A stretch of DNA of 64,000 bases, from contig JBFIHA010000002.1 in the NCBI GenBank assembly GCA_041602035.1, forward strand, positions 162,396 through 226,395, in the 5' to 3' direction. Shown piece after piece: positions 54,912-63,600 of this stretch. A program made the position numbers and the translations under genes. The DNA comes from JAOTVV01 sp041602035 (lineage in GTDB: Bacteria > Gemmatimonadota > Gemmatimonadetes > Gemmatimonadales > GWC2-71-9). Position 1 is the stretch's first letter. Every line of letters begins with the position of its first letter. A model generated the notes under the pieces. It worked only from the letters and a program-made list of their open reading frames with translations. It ran no database searches and was not told the DNA's origin.

Positions 54912-56161
54912 CCCTCCTGCATGGTGGCGAAGAACTCCTTGTTCGTCTTGGTACGCTTCATGCGCTCGAGTAGGAATTCGGTGGCCTCCACGGTGGGCAT
55001 GTCCGCCAGGAAGTTGCGGAGCAGATAGATCTTGTTGAGGGCGTTGGGCTCGAGGAGCAACTCCTCCTTTCGGGTCGAGCTGCGCTGCACGTCGATGGCG
55101 GGATAGATCCGGCGGTCGGCGATGCGCCGATCGAGGACCAACTCCATGTTTCCCGTGCCCTTGAACTCCTCGAAGATCACTTCGTCCATGCGGCTCCCGG
55201 TCTCGATGAGCGCCGTAGCGATGATGGTGAGCGAGCCGCCGCTGTCGATGTTCCGTGCCGCGCCGAAGAACCGCTTCGGCTTTTGTAGCGCGTTGGCGTC
55301 CACGCCACCTGACAGGATCTTGCCCGAGTGCGGGATGACCACGTTGTGCGCGCGCGCCAGTCGCGTGACGGAGTCGAGGAGGATCACGACGTCACGGCCG
55401 TGCTCCACCATGCGGCGGGCTTTCTCGATCACCATGTCGGCGACCTGCACATGCCGGTCGGCGGGCTCGTCGAACGTGGAGGCGATCACCTCGGCACCTT
55501 TCACGTTCTCCTCCATGTCCGTGACCTCTTCGGGTCGTTCGTCGATGAGGAGGACGATGAGCACGGCCTCGGGGTGATTTTGCGCGATCGAGTTGGCCAT
55601 CTTCTGCAGCAGAATCGTCTTGCCGGCCTTGGGCGGAGACACGATCAACCCACGCTGACCGAAACCGACCGGCGTCAGGAGATCCATGACCCGCATCGAG
55701 AGATCCCCCGAAGTCTGTTCCAGCCAGATGCGACGGTCGGCGTATCGCGGCTTGAGGTTGTCGAACGCGATACGGTGCTTGGCCTTCTCGGGGTCCTCGC
55801 CGTTGACTTGCTCGACCTTGAGCAGCGCAAGGTATCGCTCGCCTTCCTTTGGAGGCCGGACTTGGCCAAGCACCGTGTCGCCGGTACGCAGATCGAACCG
55901 CTTGATCTGACTCGGGCTCACGTAGATGTCGTCGGGACCGTAGAGGTAGTTCCAGTCGGCGCTGCGTAGGAATCCGTAGCCTTCTGGAAGGATTTCGAGC
56001 ACGCCCTCGCCGCGCAGGACTGTATCCGAATCCAGAAGCGATTGTTCAATGCGGAAGATCAGATCCTGCTTGCGGAGGCCAGAGTAGTTGGTGATGTTCA
56101 ACTCTTCGGCGAGGGCGTGGAGCTCGGCGACCGATTTCTGCTTGAGTTCTGCGATGTCCAC
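54908..56161 (-). CDS. rho: Transcription termination factor Rho
   Basis: 417 residues from GTG 56161, giving the usual MDIAELKQKSVAELHALAEEL start; the frame is open for 53 more codons without homology. An N-terminal helical bundle, the cold-shock-like RNA-binding domain (GVLEILPEGYGFLRS) and the RecA-fold motor with Walker A SPPKAGKTIL, Walker B VVILLDSVTRLARAHN and the Q-loop (HSGKILSGGVDANAL) are all intact. Hexameric helicase. The ~124-base leader after the promoter at 56292 could host autoregulation, as in E. coli. Confidence 0.96.
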   Translation of the reverse strand: MDIAELKQKSVAELHALAEELNITNYSGLRKQDLIFRIEQSLLDSDTVLRGEGVLEILPEGYGFLRSADWNYLYGPDDIYVSPSQIKRFDLRTGDTVLGQVRPPKEGERYLALLKVEQVNGEDPEKAKHRIAFDNLKPRYADRRIWLEQTSGDLSMRVMDLLTPVGFGQRGLIVSPPKAGKTILLQKMANSIAQNHPEAVLIVLLIDERPEEVTDMEENVKGAEVIASTFDEPADRHVQVADMVIEKARRMVEHGRDVVILLDSVTRLARAHNVVIPHSGKILSGGVDANALQKPKRFFGAARNIDSGGSLTIIATALIETGSRMDEVIFEEFKGTGNMELVLDRRIADRRIYPAIDVQRSSTRKEELLLEPNALNKIYLLRNFLADMPTVEATEFLLERMKRTKTNKEFFATMQEG

Positions 56162-56291
56162 GGTGCTGGATGTCTCCGTCGTGTGACCCGAGTCAGGTGA
56201 GAGTGCTGCGGCCCGTGTGCCGGGCACATTCGGATCGCGTCGTGAGGCTGAGCGTCTCTTGGGGATAGCTACTGGATGAGTGGGTTGCGTA

Positions 56292-56320
56292 AGGATACGG
56301 GTCGCCCCGAGGGGCGTCAA
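56292..56320 (-). promoter_or_regulatory. Sigma-70-like promoter of rho
   Basis: On the minus strand TTGACG (56320-56315), a 17-base spacer and TATCCT (56297-56292). Transcription would begin near 56285, leaving a leader of about 124 bases before the GTG at 56161. Confidence 0.6.
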
Positions 56321-56328
56321 GGGGCGCT

Positions 56329-57483
56329 GTGAACGCGCTCATCCCGTTTCTGTCGTGGTGGCGCACCATCAGGACTCGTGATCGGGAGATCGTCGAGGCC
56401 CTGGTCACACCGGCGCACCGCGGCCCGTCGCCGGAGTTGCGCGCGGCGCTCGGCGCGTGGGCGGGGTTGCACTACTGGAGCCGCATCGACGGGGTCGATC
56501 GGCTCGTGCTCATCACTCCGCTCGTGCCTCCGCAGCGCGAGCGCTGGTGGCTCCACGGCGTGCTGTTTGCGGCCACCTTCCTCACCGTGTGGATGAGCGG
56601 CGCGCTCCTCACGGGCTCGTCGCTGCCGCTCGCATTCCCCTTTCACCTCGACTACGCCCGCGCTCCGGAGATGCTCGGAGATTTGTGGACGGAACTCACC
56701 CGTCTCCCCGCTGGACTCGGCTTTGCCATGGCGCTGATGGCTATTCTTCTCGCGCACGAGTCCGGACACTACATTCGGGCTCGACGCTACGGTCTCAACG
56801 CGTCGCCACCGTACTTTCTGCCCGCGCCACCGATCGTCAATTTCATCGGAACATTCGGCGCCTTCATTCGTCTTCGCAGCCAGGTGGTCGATCGGCGTCA
56901 ACTCATGGACGTCGGGGCGGCGGGTCCGTGGGCGGGCTTCGTCGTGGCGCTCGTGGCCCTCGTCTTCGGTCTCCTCCGATCGCACGTCGTCCCCGAGGTC
57001 GGACCGTCCCCGCAGTTCGTGATGCTTGCCGAGTTCCAGATCTATCTCGGCGACTCGGCGATCTTTGCCACGCTGCGTGAGCGCCTGGTCGGTGAGGGGA
57101 CCGTGTTGCTACATCCGCTCGCCTTCGCGGGCTGGCTCGGCCTCTTCGTGACCACGCTCAATCTCCTGCCGCTAGGACAGCTCGACGGCGGCCACGTGCT
57201 CTATGCTCTGCTCGGGAAGCGCCAGGCGCTCGTGAGTGCCGTCGCGTTGGTGGGACTGCTCGCCCTCGGGTACGTGGTGGGCCGGGAGGTCTCGCCCTGG
57301 GTCGCGTGGTTCTGGTGGATGTGGGCCGGCCTGATTCTGATCGTCGGCAGGGGCAGGCTGGTGCACCCGAGTGTGCTCGAGCCCCACCGCCCCTTGCCGC
57401 TGGGCCGCAAGCTCCTGGGCGTCGCCACCCTGGTGCTGTTCCTCGCTACCTTCAGTCCGGTCCCCCTCTTTCCCATGTGGTGA
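56329..57483 (+). CDS. Site-2 protease family (M50) membrane metalloprotease
   Basis: 384 residues with about seven spans. HESGH (within LLAHESGHYIRARRYG) is the HExxH zinc site, and LNLLPLGQLDGGHVLYAL holds the third ligand Asp in the LDGG motif. PPYFLPAPP and GAFIRLRS are the conserved hairpin of this subgroup. It lacks the PDZ domain of RseP, so it is closer to the FtsH-linked or general intramembrane proteases. Substrate unknown. GTG start, divergent from rho. Confidence 0.88.
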   Translation: MNALIPFLSWWRTIRTRDREIVEALVTPAHRGPSPELRAALGAWAGLHYWSRIDGVDRLVLITPLVPPQRERWWLHGVLFAATFLTVWMSGALLTGSSLPLAFPFHLDYARAPEMLGDLWTELTRLPAGLGFAMALMAILLAHESGHYIRARRYGLNASPPYFLPAPPIVNFIGTFGAFIRLRSQVVDRRQLMDVGAAGPWAGFVVALVALVFGLLRSHVVPEVGPSPQFVMLAEFQIYLGDSAIFATLRERLVGEGTVLLHPLAFAGWLGLFVTTLNLLPLGQLDGGHVLYALLGKRQALVSAVALVGLLALGYVVGREVSPWVAWFWWMWAGLILIVGRGRLVHPSVLEPHRPLPLGRKLLGVATLVLFLATFSPVPLFPMW

Positions 57484-57584
57484 ACCGAACGCATGACAGC
57501 GCAGGGCCAAACCGAGGCATTTCCGCAACACGCCCCGGGCGTGCCACACTGCCGCTGACACGCCCGGATTCAGGCGCGCCCGTA

Positions 57585-57612
57585 TTGCGTAAGTGCCGCA
57601 TCCCTTTATATT
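57585..57612 (+). promoter_or_regulatory. Possible promoter of the 57639 gene
   Basis: TTGCGT (57585-57590), a 16-base spacer and TATATT (57607-57612) in an otherwise GC-rich gap. A start near 57619 leaves about 20 bases to the ATG. Confidence 0.45.
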
Positions 57613-57638
57613 TGCGCAAACCGACGGACGAATTGCTC

Positions 57639-57926
57639 ATGGCGGGGAATCCGGTCCGCTACGGTGCGCCGAACCCCTCAGAACCAGTCGTGCACGATCT
57701 TCCGCCCCTGCGCTACGAGGGCGGACTCGTCGCGCTGCAACTCGAAATGCGCCGCACCGAGGACGGTGTGTGGCGTGGGCGGCTCCACTTCGGTGCTCCG
57801 GAGGCGGGGTCTACCTCGTCGACCGCGGAGATCTTCTGCGCTGTGAGCGAGGCGGATCTCTGGGAATGCGTCCACGACCTCCGCGAGCACCACCTGCGAG
57901 ATCTCTACCGATCCCTCAGCGAGTAA
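57639..57926 (+). CDS. Unknown 95-residue protein
   Basis: No family recognised, no signal peptide or span. The first ~25 residues are Pro-rich; the rest alternates strands and helices (GGLVALQLEMRRTEDG, AEIFCAVSEADLWECVHDLREHHLRDLYRSL). It has its own likely promoter and a weak ribosome-binding site (GGAC). The compact size and acidic C-terminal helix suggest a small cytosolic protein. The frame is open upstream to 57306, over the M50 gene, without meaning. Confidence 0.6.
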   Translation: MAGNPVRYGAPNPSEPVVHDLPPLRYEGGLVALQLEMRRTEDGVWRGRLHFGAPEAGSTSSTAEIFCAVSEADLWECVHDLREHHLRDLYRSLSE

Positions 57927-58145
57927 CCCTAGCCTGGCTGTCGGATCTCCGCCCCCATTAGACCGTAGTTAGCGAACACATCCGAGGGCACGGCGTGCCC
58001 GGCGCGGGACTTGCACCGTCATCGGTCGATCCCGGGTTGGGTGCGGCTGCTTGACGACCCCCGACCCGGGGGGCAAGTTCGCTCCTCCAGTCCCGTTGCC
58101 GCTTCCCCCACCGGCGCGTGGTGGGTGGAAGTGCCGGAGCGCCGT

Positions 58146-59504
58146 ATGTTCGAGATCCGTACCGCTTCCGTCCGGCTGCGTTTCCTCGTCCCGCTGTTCG
58201 CATCGATCGTCCTGACCGGTGTGTGGGGCTGCGCCCCGCGGGCCGCGCAGCACGTCTCACCAGAGGAAATCCCTCAGCTTCAAAACCGGCTCGCCACACA
58301 CCCGAACGATGGCGACGCGATGCTCCGCTACGCCGCGGCGTTGTATGCGGCGGACCGGTGCGACACCGCGACAGTCGTGGCGCGGGCGGCCATGGTGCGC
58401 GAGCCGGAACGCGCGCTGGGACCGCTTGTCGTGGGTCGTTGCATGGAGCAAGCCCGAGAGTACGATCAAGCACTAGCCGTCTACGCGGGCTATCTCGAGA
58501 GGCATCCCGACCGCGCGGGGTCGCCGTCGGTGCGTGCACGGCAGAGCATCGCTCGGCGTGACCGCGCGCTGGCCAATGCTCGTCAGGCGCTGAGTCGCGA
58601 GGCTGAGTTGATCCAGACGCCGAGTGATCCCGCGACCGTGGCCGTGCTGCCGATCGACATCGTGGGGGACTCGGCCTACCGCCCCCTCTCGCGTGGGCTA
58701 GCGCAAATCCTCTCGACGGACCTGGCGCTGCTGCAGCGTTTTACCATGGTGGAGCGATTGCAGGTCGGGGTGCTGGTCGAGGAGCTCAAGCTTGCCGAGT
58801 CGGGGCGGGTCGATCCGGCCACGGCCGCGCGCGTGGGGCGCCTGGTGCGGGCCGGGAGGCTAGTGCAGGGGCTCGTCACGATCCCACCGCGGGGCACCAC
58901 GCGGATGGAGGCGAGTGTGGTGGCCGGCACGGGTGAAGTGACGGCCCCCGCGAGGCAGGCCGGTCGGCTACGCGATCTGCTCAAGATGGAAAAGGAGCTG
59001 GTGGTGGACGTCGCGCGTCTGCTCGGGTACCAGCTCTCGCAGGCGGAACTCCGTCTCATCTTGGAAAACGGTACCCAGAATCTGGCGGCCTTCCTGGCGT
59101 ATTCTCGCGGTCTCGATGCCGAAGACCGCGGTGACTATCAATCTGCCGCGATATACTACGCCCAGGCCGTGAGGGCGGACCCGAACTTCCGAGCCGCTCG
59201 CGAGGGCTATCAGGCGGCGGTGGTGGGCCAACAGGCGACCCAGGCGGTACCGGGAGCGATCACACAGCTGGCCACCGTGAGCGCGCCCGCGCCGGACCAA
59301 CTCGTCGTAGGCACGCAAGGCAGCGCCCTGACGACGACCATCATCGATGTCGCGGGAACGCAGGCCGAGGTGATTGCGCCGACGATCACCCCAACCAACA
59401 CCGGAACCAACACGACGTCGTCGAGCCCGCCGCCCACCGTGCGCGTGTTGGGCCCGCCGCCGACGGCGTCCGGGCTGGTTCGCATCTTCTTCCGACTGCC
59501 ATGA
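58146..59504 (+). CDS. CsgG/FlgO-like lipoprotein with TPR-like repeats
   Basis: 452 residues from ATG 58146 (GGAG six bases upstream). The signal peptide ends VWGC, an acceptable lipobox. TPR-like helices cover ~45-135 and 350-380. Between ~165 and 300 lies a domain like CsgG/FlgO: VAVLPIDIVGD, LSRGLAQILSTDLALL, FTMVERLQVGVLVEELKLAESG, GRLVRAGRLVQGLV. CsgG forms an outer-membrane pore for curli; FlgO is a related periplasmic lipoprotein. The tail (~400-440) is Thr/Pro-rich. The next gene overlaps by 4 bases. The preceding gap (57927-58145) contains a GC-rich hairpin but no clear promoter. Confidence 0.8.
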   Translation: MFEIRTASVRLRFLVPLFASIVLTGVWGCAPRAAQHVSPEEIPQLQNRLATHPNDGDAMLRYAAALYAADRCDTATVVARAAMVREPERALGPLVVGRCMEQAREYDQALAVYAGYLERHPDRAGSPSVRARQSIARRDRALANARQALSREAELIQTPSDPATVAVLPIDIVGDSAYRPLSRGLAQILSTDLALLQRFTMVERLQVGVLVEELKLAESGRVDPATAARVGRLVRAGRLVQGLVTIPPRGTTRMEASVVAGTGEVTAPARQAGRLRDLLKMEKELVVDVARLLGYQLSQAELRLILENGTQNLAAFLAYSRGLDAEDRGDYQSAAIYYAQAVRADPNFRAAREGYQAAVVGQQATQAVPGAITQLATVSAPAPDQLVVGTQGSALTTTIIDVAGTQAEVIAPTITPTNTGTNTTSSSPPPTVRVLGPPPTASGLVRIFFRLP

Positions 59505-60625
59505 GACGCGCGGCGGTGGTCCTCGGCATGCTCGTGGCGGGCGCACCGCTCACGGGTCACGCGCAGCTCCCCGTTCGCGTGTCGGTATCCGCCTCGGTCG
59601 AGGCGTATTCGTTCGATCCGGGCGTCGTGTTCTATAAGGTGGAGGAGTACGCGTTTCCCGTGGGGCTCACGGTACCCTTGGGGCGGGTGGGGGAACTCGC
59701 GCTTTCCAGCGGGTACGGGGTGGTGCGCCTCTGGAGTCGCGATCAGAGCCAACTCGCGCACCAGGAGATCTCGGGCGCGCTCGACACCCAGGCCCGCCTG
59801 TCGTGGAACGTGATCCCCGGCCGGCTCATCGCGTTCGCGACGACGACGATTCCTACGGGCGTGAAGACGGTGGAAGAACAGGAACTCGCCGTCCTGGGCG
59901 TGCTGTCCAGTGACATCATCGGTTTTCAAGCTCCGACGCTCGGCAGCGGTGGCAGTGCGGGCGGGGGGTTCGGCGGTGCGCTGCCGATCGGGTCCTCGTG
60001 GTCCATCGGTGTGGGTGGGACGGTGCGGAAGCCGTTCGACTACGTGCCGATCGTGGGCGACGGTCGGACGCTCAAGCCGGGTTTGGACATTCGCGTCCGG
60101 GCCGGCGCGGAGGGGCCACTCGCGCGGCGAACCTATCTGCGCGTTGCCGGAATCTTCGCGCACCAGAGCAACGACGCCTTCGGCGATTCCACGAGTGGCA
60201 TCGGCAATCGCATGATCGGCTACCTCTCGTTGAATCAGGGGATCGGCAACGGCTCACTCACGCTCTACGCGTTCGACGTGTTCAGGGGAGATGCACAACT
60301 CGAGCAGACATCGCTCGGCACGGCGGTGTTGCCACGTGGCAATCTTTTTGCCGCGGGCATGCACTATGAATTCCGTGTGACCAGCTGGCTCCAGGTGGCG
60401 CCGCGGGTCGAGTACCGGTGGTCGGCGCAGGACGATGGTGCCCCGTCCGGCCTGGATATCAACGGCGAAGCGTTTCGCTACGGGGGCGACGTCCGATTCC
60501 AGCTTACGGACGGAGTAGCCGCCGTCCTGCAGGGCAGCGGGACCACCGGATTCCTGGTCCAAGGCGGCGAGCGCATTCATTTCAGGGGGCCGAGGGGAAT
60601 TCTGTTTCTCGAATGGAGTCCGTGA
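59501..60625 (+). CDS. Putative outer-membrane beta-barrel protein
   Basis: 374 residues with a signal peptide ending HAQ (residue ~22). The mature chain is a series of alternating amphipathic strands (LALSSGYGVVRLWSR, QARLSWNVIPGRLIAFATTTIP, ARTYLRVAGIFAHQ, GSLTLYAFDVF, WLQVAPRVEYRWSA, GILFLEWSP), with a Gly-rich loop near 150-165 and a final aromatic-hydrophobic strand, all typical of a barrel. No named family. It is flanked by a CsgG-like lipoprotein (4-base overlap) and the Ig-repeat lipoprotein (13-base overlap), suggesting a joint surface complex. Confidence 0.75.
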   Translation: MRRAAVVLGMLVAGAPLTGHAQLPVRVSVSASVEAYSFDPGVVFYKVEEYAFPVGLTVPLGRVGELALSSGYGVVRLWSRDQSQLAHQEISGALDTQARLSWNVIPGRLIAFATTTIPTGVKTVEEQELAVLGVLSSDIIGFQAPTLGSGGSAGGGFGGALPIGSSWSIGVGGTVRKPFDYVPIVGDGRTLKPGLDIRVRAGAEGPLARRTYLRVAGIFAHQSNDAFGDSTSGIGNRMIGYLSLNQGIGNGSLTLYAFDVFRGDAQLEQTSLGTAVLPRGNLFAAGMHYEFRVTSWLQVAPRVEYRWSAQDDGAPSGLDINGEAFRYGGDVRFQLTDGVAAVLQGSGTTGFLVQGGERIHFRGPRGILFLEWSP

Positions 60626-63600
60626 CGCGGACGATTCGAGCCGTCCGAGGCTCCGGGCCTCGATCCGCCCTGACGCGCGCGCTCCTCGGCACCGGCGTCG
60701 TCGTTGCGGTACTCCTGAGCTGCAGTGACCGGACCGGGCCACAAGTCCCACTCACAGGCACACTGGCCGTGTCGCCGGCTTTTGCGAGCTCGGCCGCCGG
60801 CATCGTGCCGCTCACGGCCGCGCGGATCACCATTCGGCGCACGCCAGGGGGCGAAGTCGTCCGCGACACGGTGGTGACGTTCACCGCCGACGCCGATTCG
60901 GTGGACCTCACGCTGTCGGTCCCGGTCCTCGATCCGGCGGAAATGTTCGAGTTGCTGATCGCCCTGGTGACCCCCGCGGGCGACACGGCCTTCCGCGCTG
61001 GTCCCGTGCCGGTGAAGCCGGCCACGTCGGGACCGCCGCCGATGGTCCCCGTCACGTTCCGCTATACGGGTATCGGGGCGAACGCCGCGGGTGTGGCGAT
61101 CCTCACCGACGGCGCCACCGTCATGGCCGGCGAATCGACGCTGCTTGTCGCGCAGGCCCTCGACAGTGCGGGTGCACCTATTCCCGGCACGCCGATCGAG
61201 TGGGTCTGCCTGGACACGGCGAGGGCGCAGGTCGCGCGACCCGACTCCGGACGGGTGATCGGGAAGGCGCAACGCGGGAATGCGCGCGTCATGGCGCGCC
61301 TGCTCACGGGTCAGACGGACACGACCTCGGTGTCGGTGCTGCTGCCGCCGGCAAGCCTCGTTGCGGAGGCGGGGTCGGGACAGACCGCGCCGGCGGGCAT
61401 GGCCCTTCCCGATCCCCTGGTCGCACGGGCCGTGGCGAGTGACGGAGTCGGCGTGGCCGACCAATGGATCAGGTTCTCGGTGGCGACCGGCGGGGGATCG
61501 CTGTCGGCGGATTCCGTTTTGACCGACGCAGTCGGCCGAGCGGCGGCTTCGTGGACACTGGGGAACATGGTCGGCTCGCAGATCGTGCAGGTATCGACCG
61601 CGAGGTTGGCCGGCGTCACCGCGAGCTTCACGGCCACCGCGCAGGCGACGGGTGTGGGCGGGATCGCGATCGTGAGCGGCGACGGGCAGAGCGCGCAGGT
61701 GGGGACGGCAGTCGCCACGTCGCCCAGCGTGCGCGTGACCGACGCGCAGGGCAATCCGGTCCCGGGTGTGGACGTCACCTTTGCCGTGGCATCCGGCGGC
61801 GGCAGTGTTACCGGGGCGGCGGCCGTAACCGACGCGGCCGGCCTCGCCGCGGTGGGATCGTGGGTTCTTGGTCCGAACGTCGGGATCAATACCCTGACGG
61901 CCACGGCCGACACCCTCACCCCCGTGATCTTCACCGCCACGGCGACGGGACCGGGCGGGGCGGTGAGCATGGCGGTGAGCGGCGGGGACAACCAGACCGC
62001 GCTGGCCGGCACCGCGGTGGCGGTGGCGCCGGCCGTCGTGGTGCGCGATGCGGCGAGCAACCCCGTGGCGGGTGTCACCGTCAACTTCGCCGTCACCGCT
62101 GGCGGGGGCAGCGTCACCGGCGCGGCTGCACTCACCGATGCCGGTGGCATCGCGCGCGTCGGGTCGTGGACCGTCGGGCTCGGCGCGAACTCGCTCACCG
62201 CCACCCTCACCGGACTTCCGCCGGTCGTCTTTGCTGCAACCGGTACGGTGGGCCAGCCTGACACGGTGCTGGTCGTGTCCGGGTCGGGGCAGTCTGCCGA
62301 CGCGGGCACCGCGCTGCCCCAGCCGCTCGTAGTCCAAGTGACGGATTCGGCGGGCAACGGCGTGCCGGGAGTGGACGTGACGTGGTCAACCCTCACGGGC
62401 TCCCTCGCGCCACCGACCAGCACCACGGATTCCGAGGGACGAGCACAATCCGTCTGGACGCTGGGAACGAACAGCGTCAACCAGACGGCGACAGCTGCCG
62501 TGGCAGGTCTCACGCCTGCCGTATTCACGGCAACGGCCGCCTTCCCGAATCCCACCATCTTGCTCGAGCTGATCGGTGCCAACCGGATTCGTTTGGGTGA
62601 TTCGGCGTTCGTCAGGGTGACGCTGACCGCACCGGCACCGACCGGCGGTGCCTTCGTGACCGTCACCTCCGACAATCCGGCCGTGGTCGCCGTCGACACC
62701 ACGGGCGGGGGCGGCGTCCTTATTCCCGCCGGCGAGATGGTGGGCCAGGCCAAACTGTTCGGCATCGGCGCCGGCACCACCACCATCCGGGCCAACGCCA
62801 GCGGCTACAGCGAGGGCATGTTGTCCGTGCTCGTCTCGGTGCAGGTGCTCAGCATGCCGAGCACGTTGAACGTGCCGTACGGCGGGCAGGCGTCGCTTCC
62901 CATCCAGATCTCGGCGCCGGCGCCGGCAGGTGGAACCACCGTCACGCTGGTGAGTGACAACCCGGCTGCCGTCGCGGTAGTGACTCCCAGCGTCGTGATC
63001 CCGGCCGGAGCGCAGACCACCAACGCCATCGTGGCTGGGGTGACCCCGGGTACCGCGACGGTCACCGGCACGACCGTCGACTTCGGGACCGCCCAGTCGC
63101 GCGTGTCGTCCACGGCGAACCTCAACATCGTGCAGACGTCCGCGACTATCAACGAGACGTTCGGGACTCAGCTCACGGTGCAGCTCGAGAGCGGTGGGAG
63201 CCCCGTGGCAGCGCCATCGCCGGGTATCGCGGTCACGATGACCCCGCGCGATCCACAATGTCTGGCGACCACGTCTCCAGTCACGATTCCAACGGGACTG
63301 GTCAGCACGACGAGCGACATCGCCTTCGGTGGCGGCGACGTATCCACCCCTTGCACCACCTACCTCGTCGCCGAATCCCCCGCGATCGCTCCCGACTCGG
63401 TGTTCGTCAGGGTGAACCCAGCCCCGGGTATCTCGGTCACCGCGTATGTCCTCGGCACGGGCTTGCAGCGGAGCGCATCTGCCTCACTCGGGGCGTCGAA
63501 CCACGGGGGCGTAGACGTCGTCGTCACGAGCAGCGATCCCAGCATGCTATTGATCGCGCCGGATCAGAACACGGTAGGCGACGACTCGCTGGTCGTGACG

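Noticed and set aside
58021..58090. tRNA-like stretch before the CsgG-like gene
   Set aside because: A GGTCGATCCC segment recalls a T-arm but lacks the full loop, acceptor pairing and anticodon arm.
61363..62545. CRISPR-like or satellite repeat
   Set aside because: The ~300-base repeats are in-frame coding Ig domains, not short direct repeats with spacers.
60577..62795. Long antisense open frames (586 and 494 codons) at the right end
   Set aside because: They are shadows of the Ig-repeat gene, made long by its Gly/Ala/Thr codons; no homology or ribosome-binding site.
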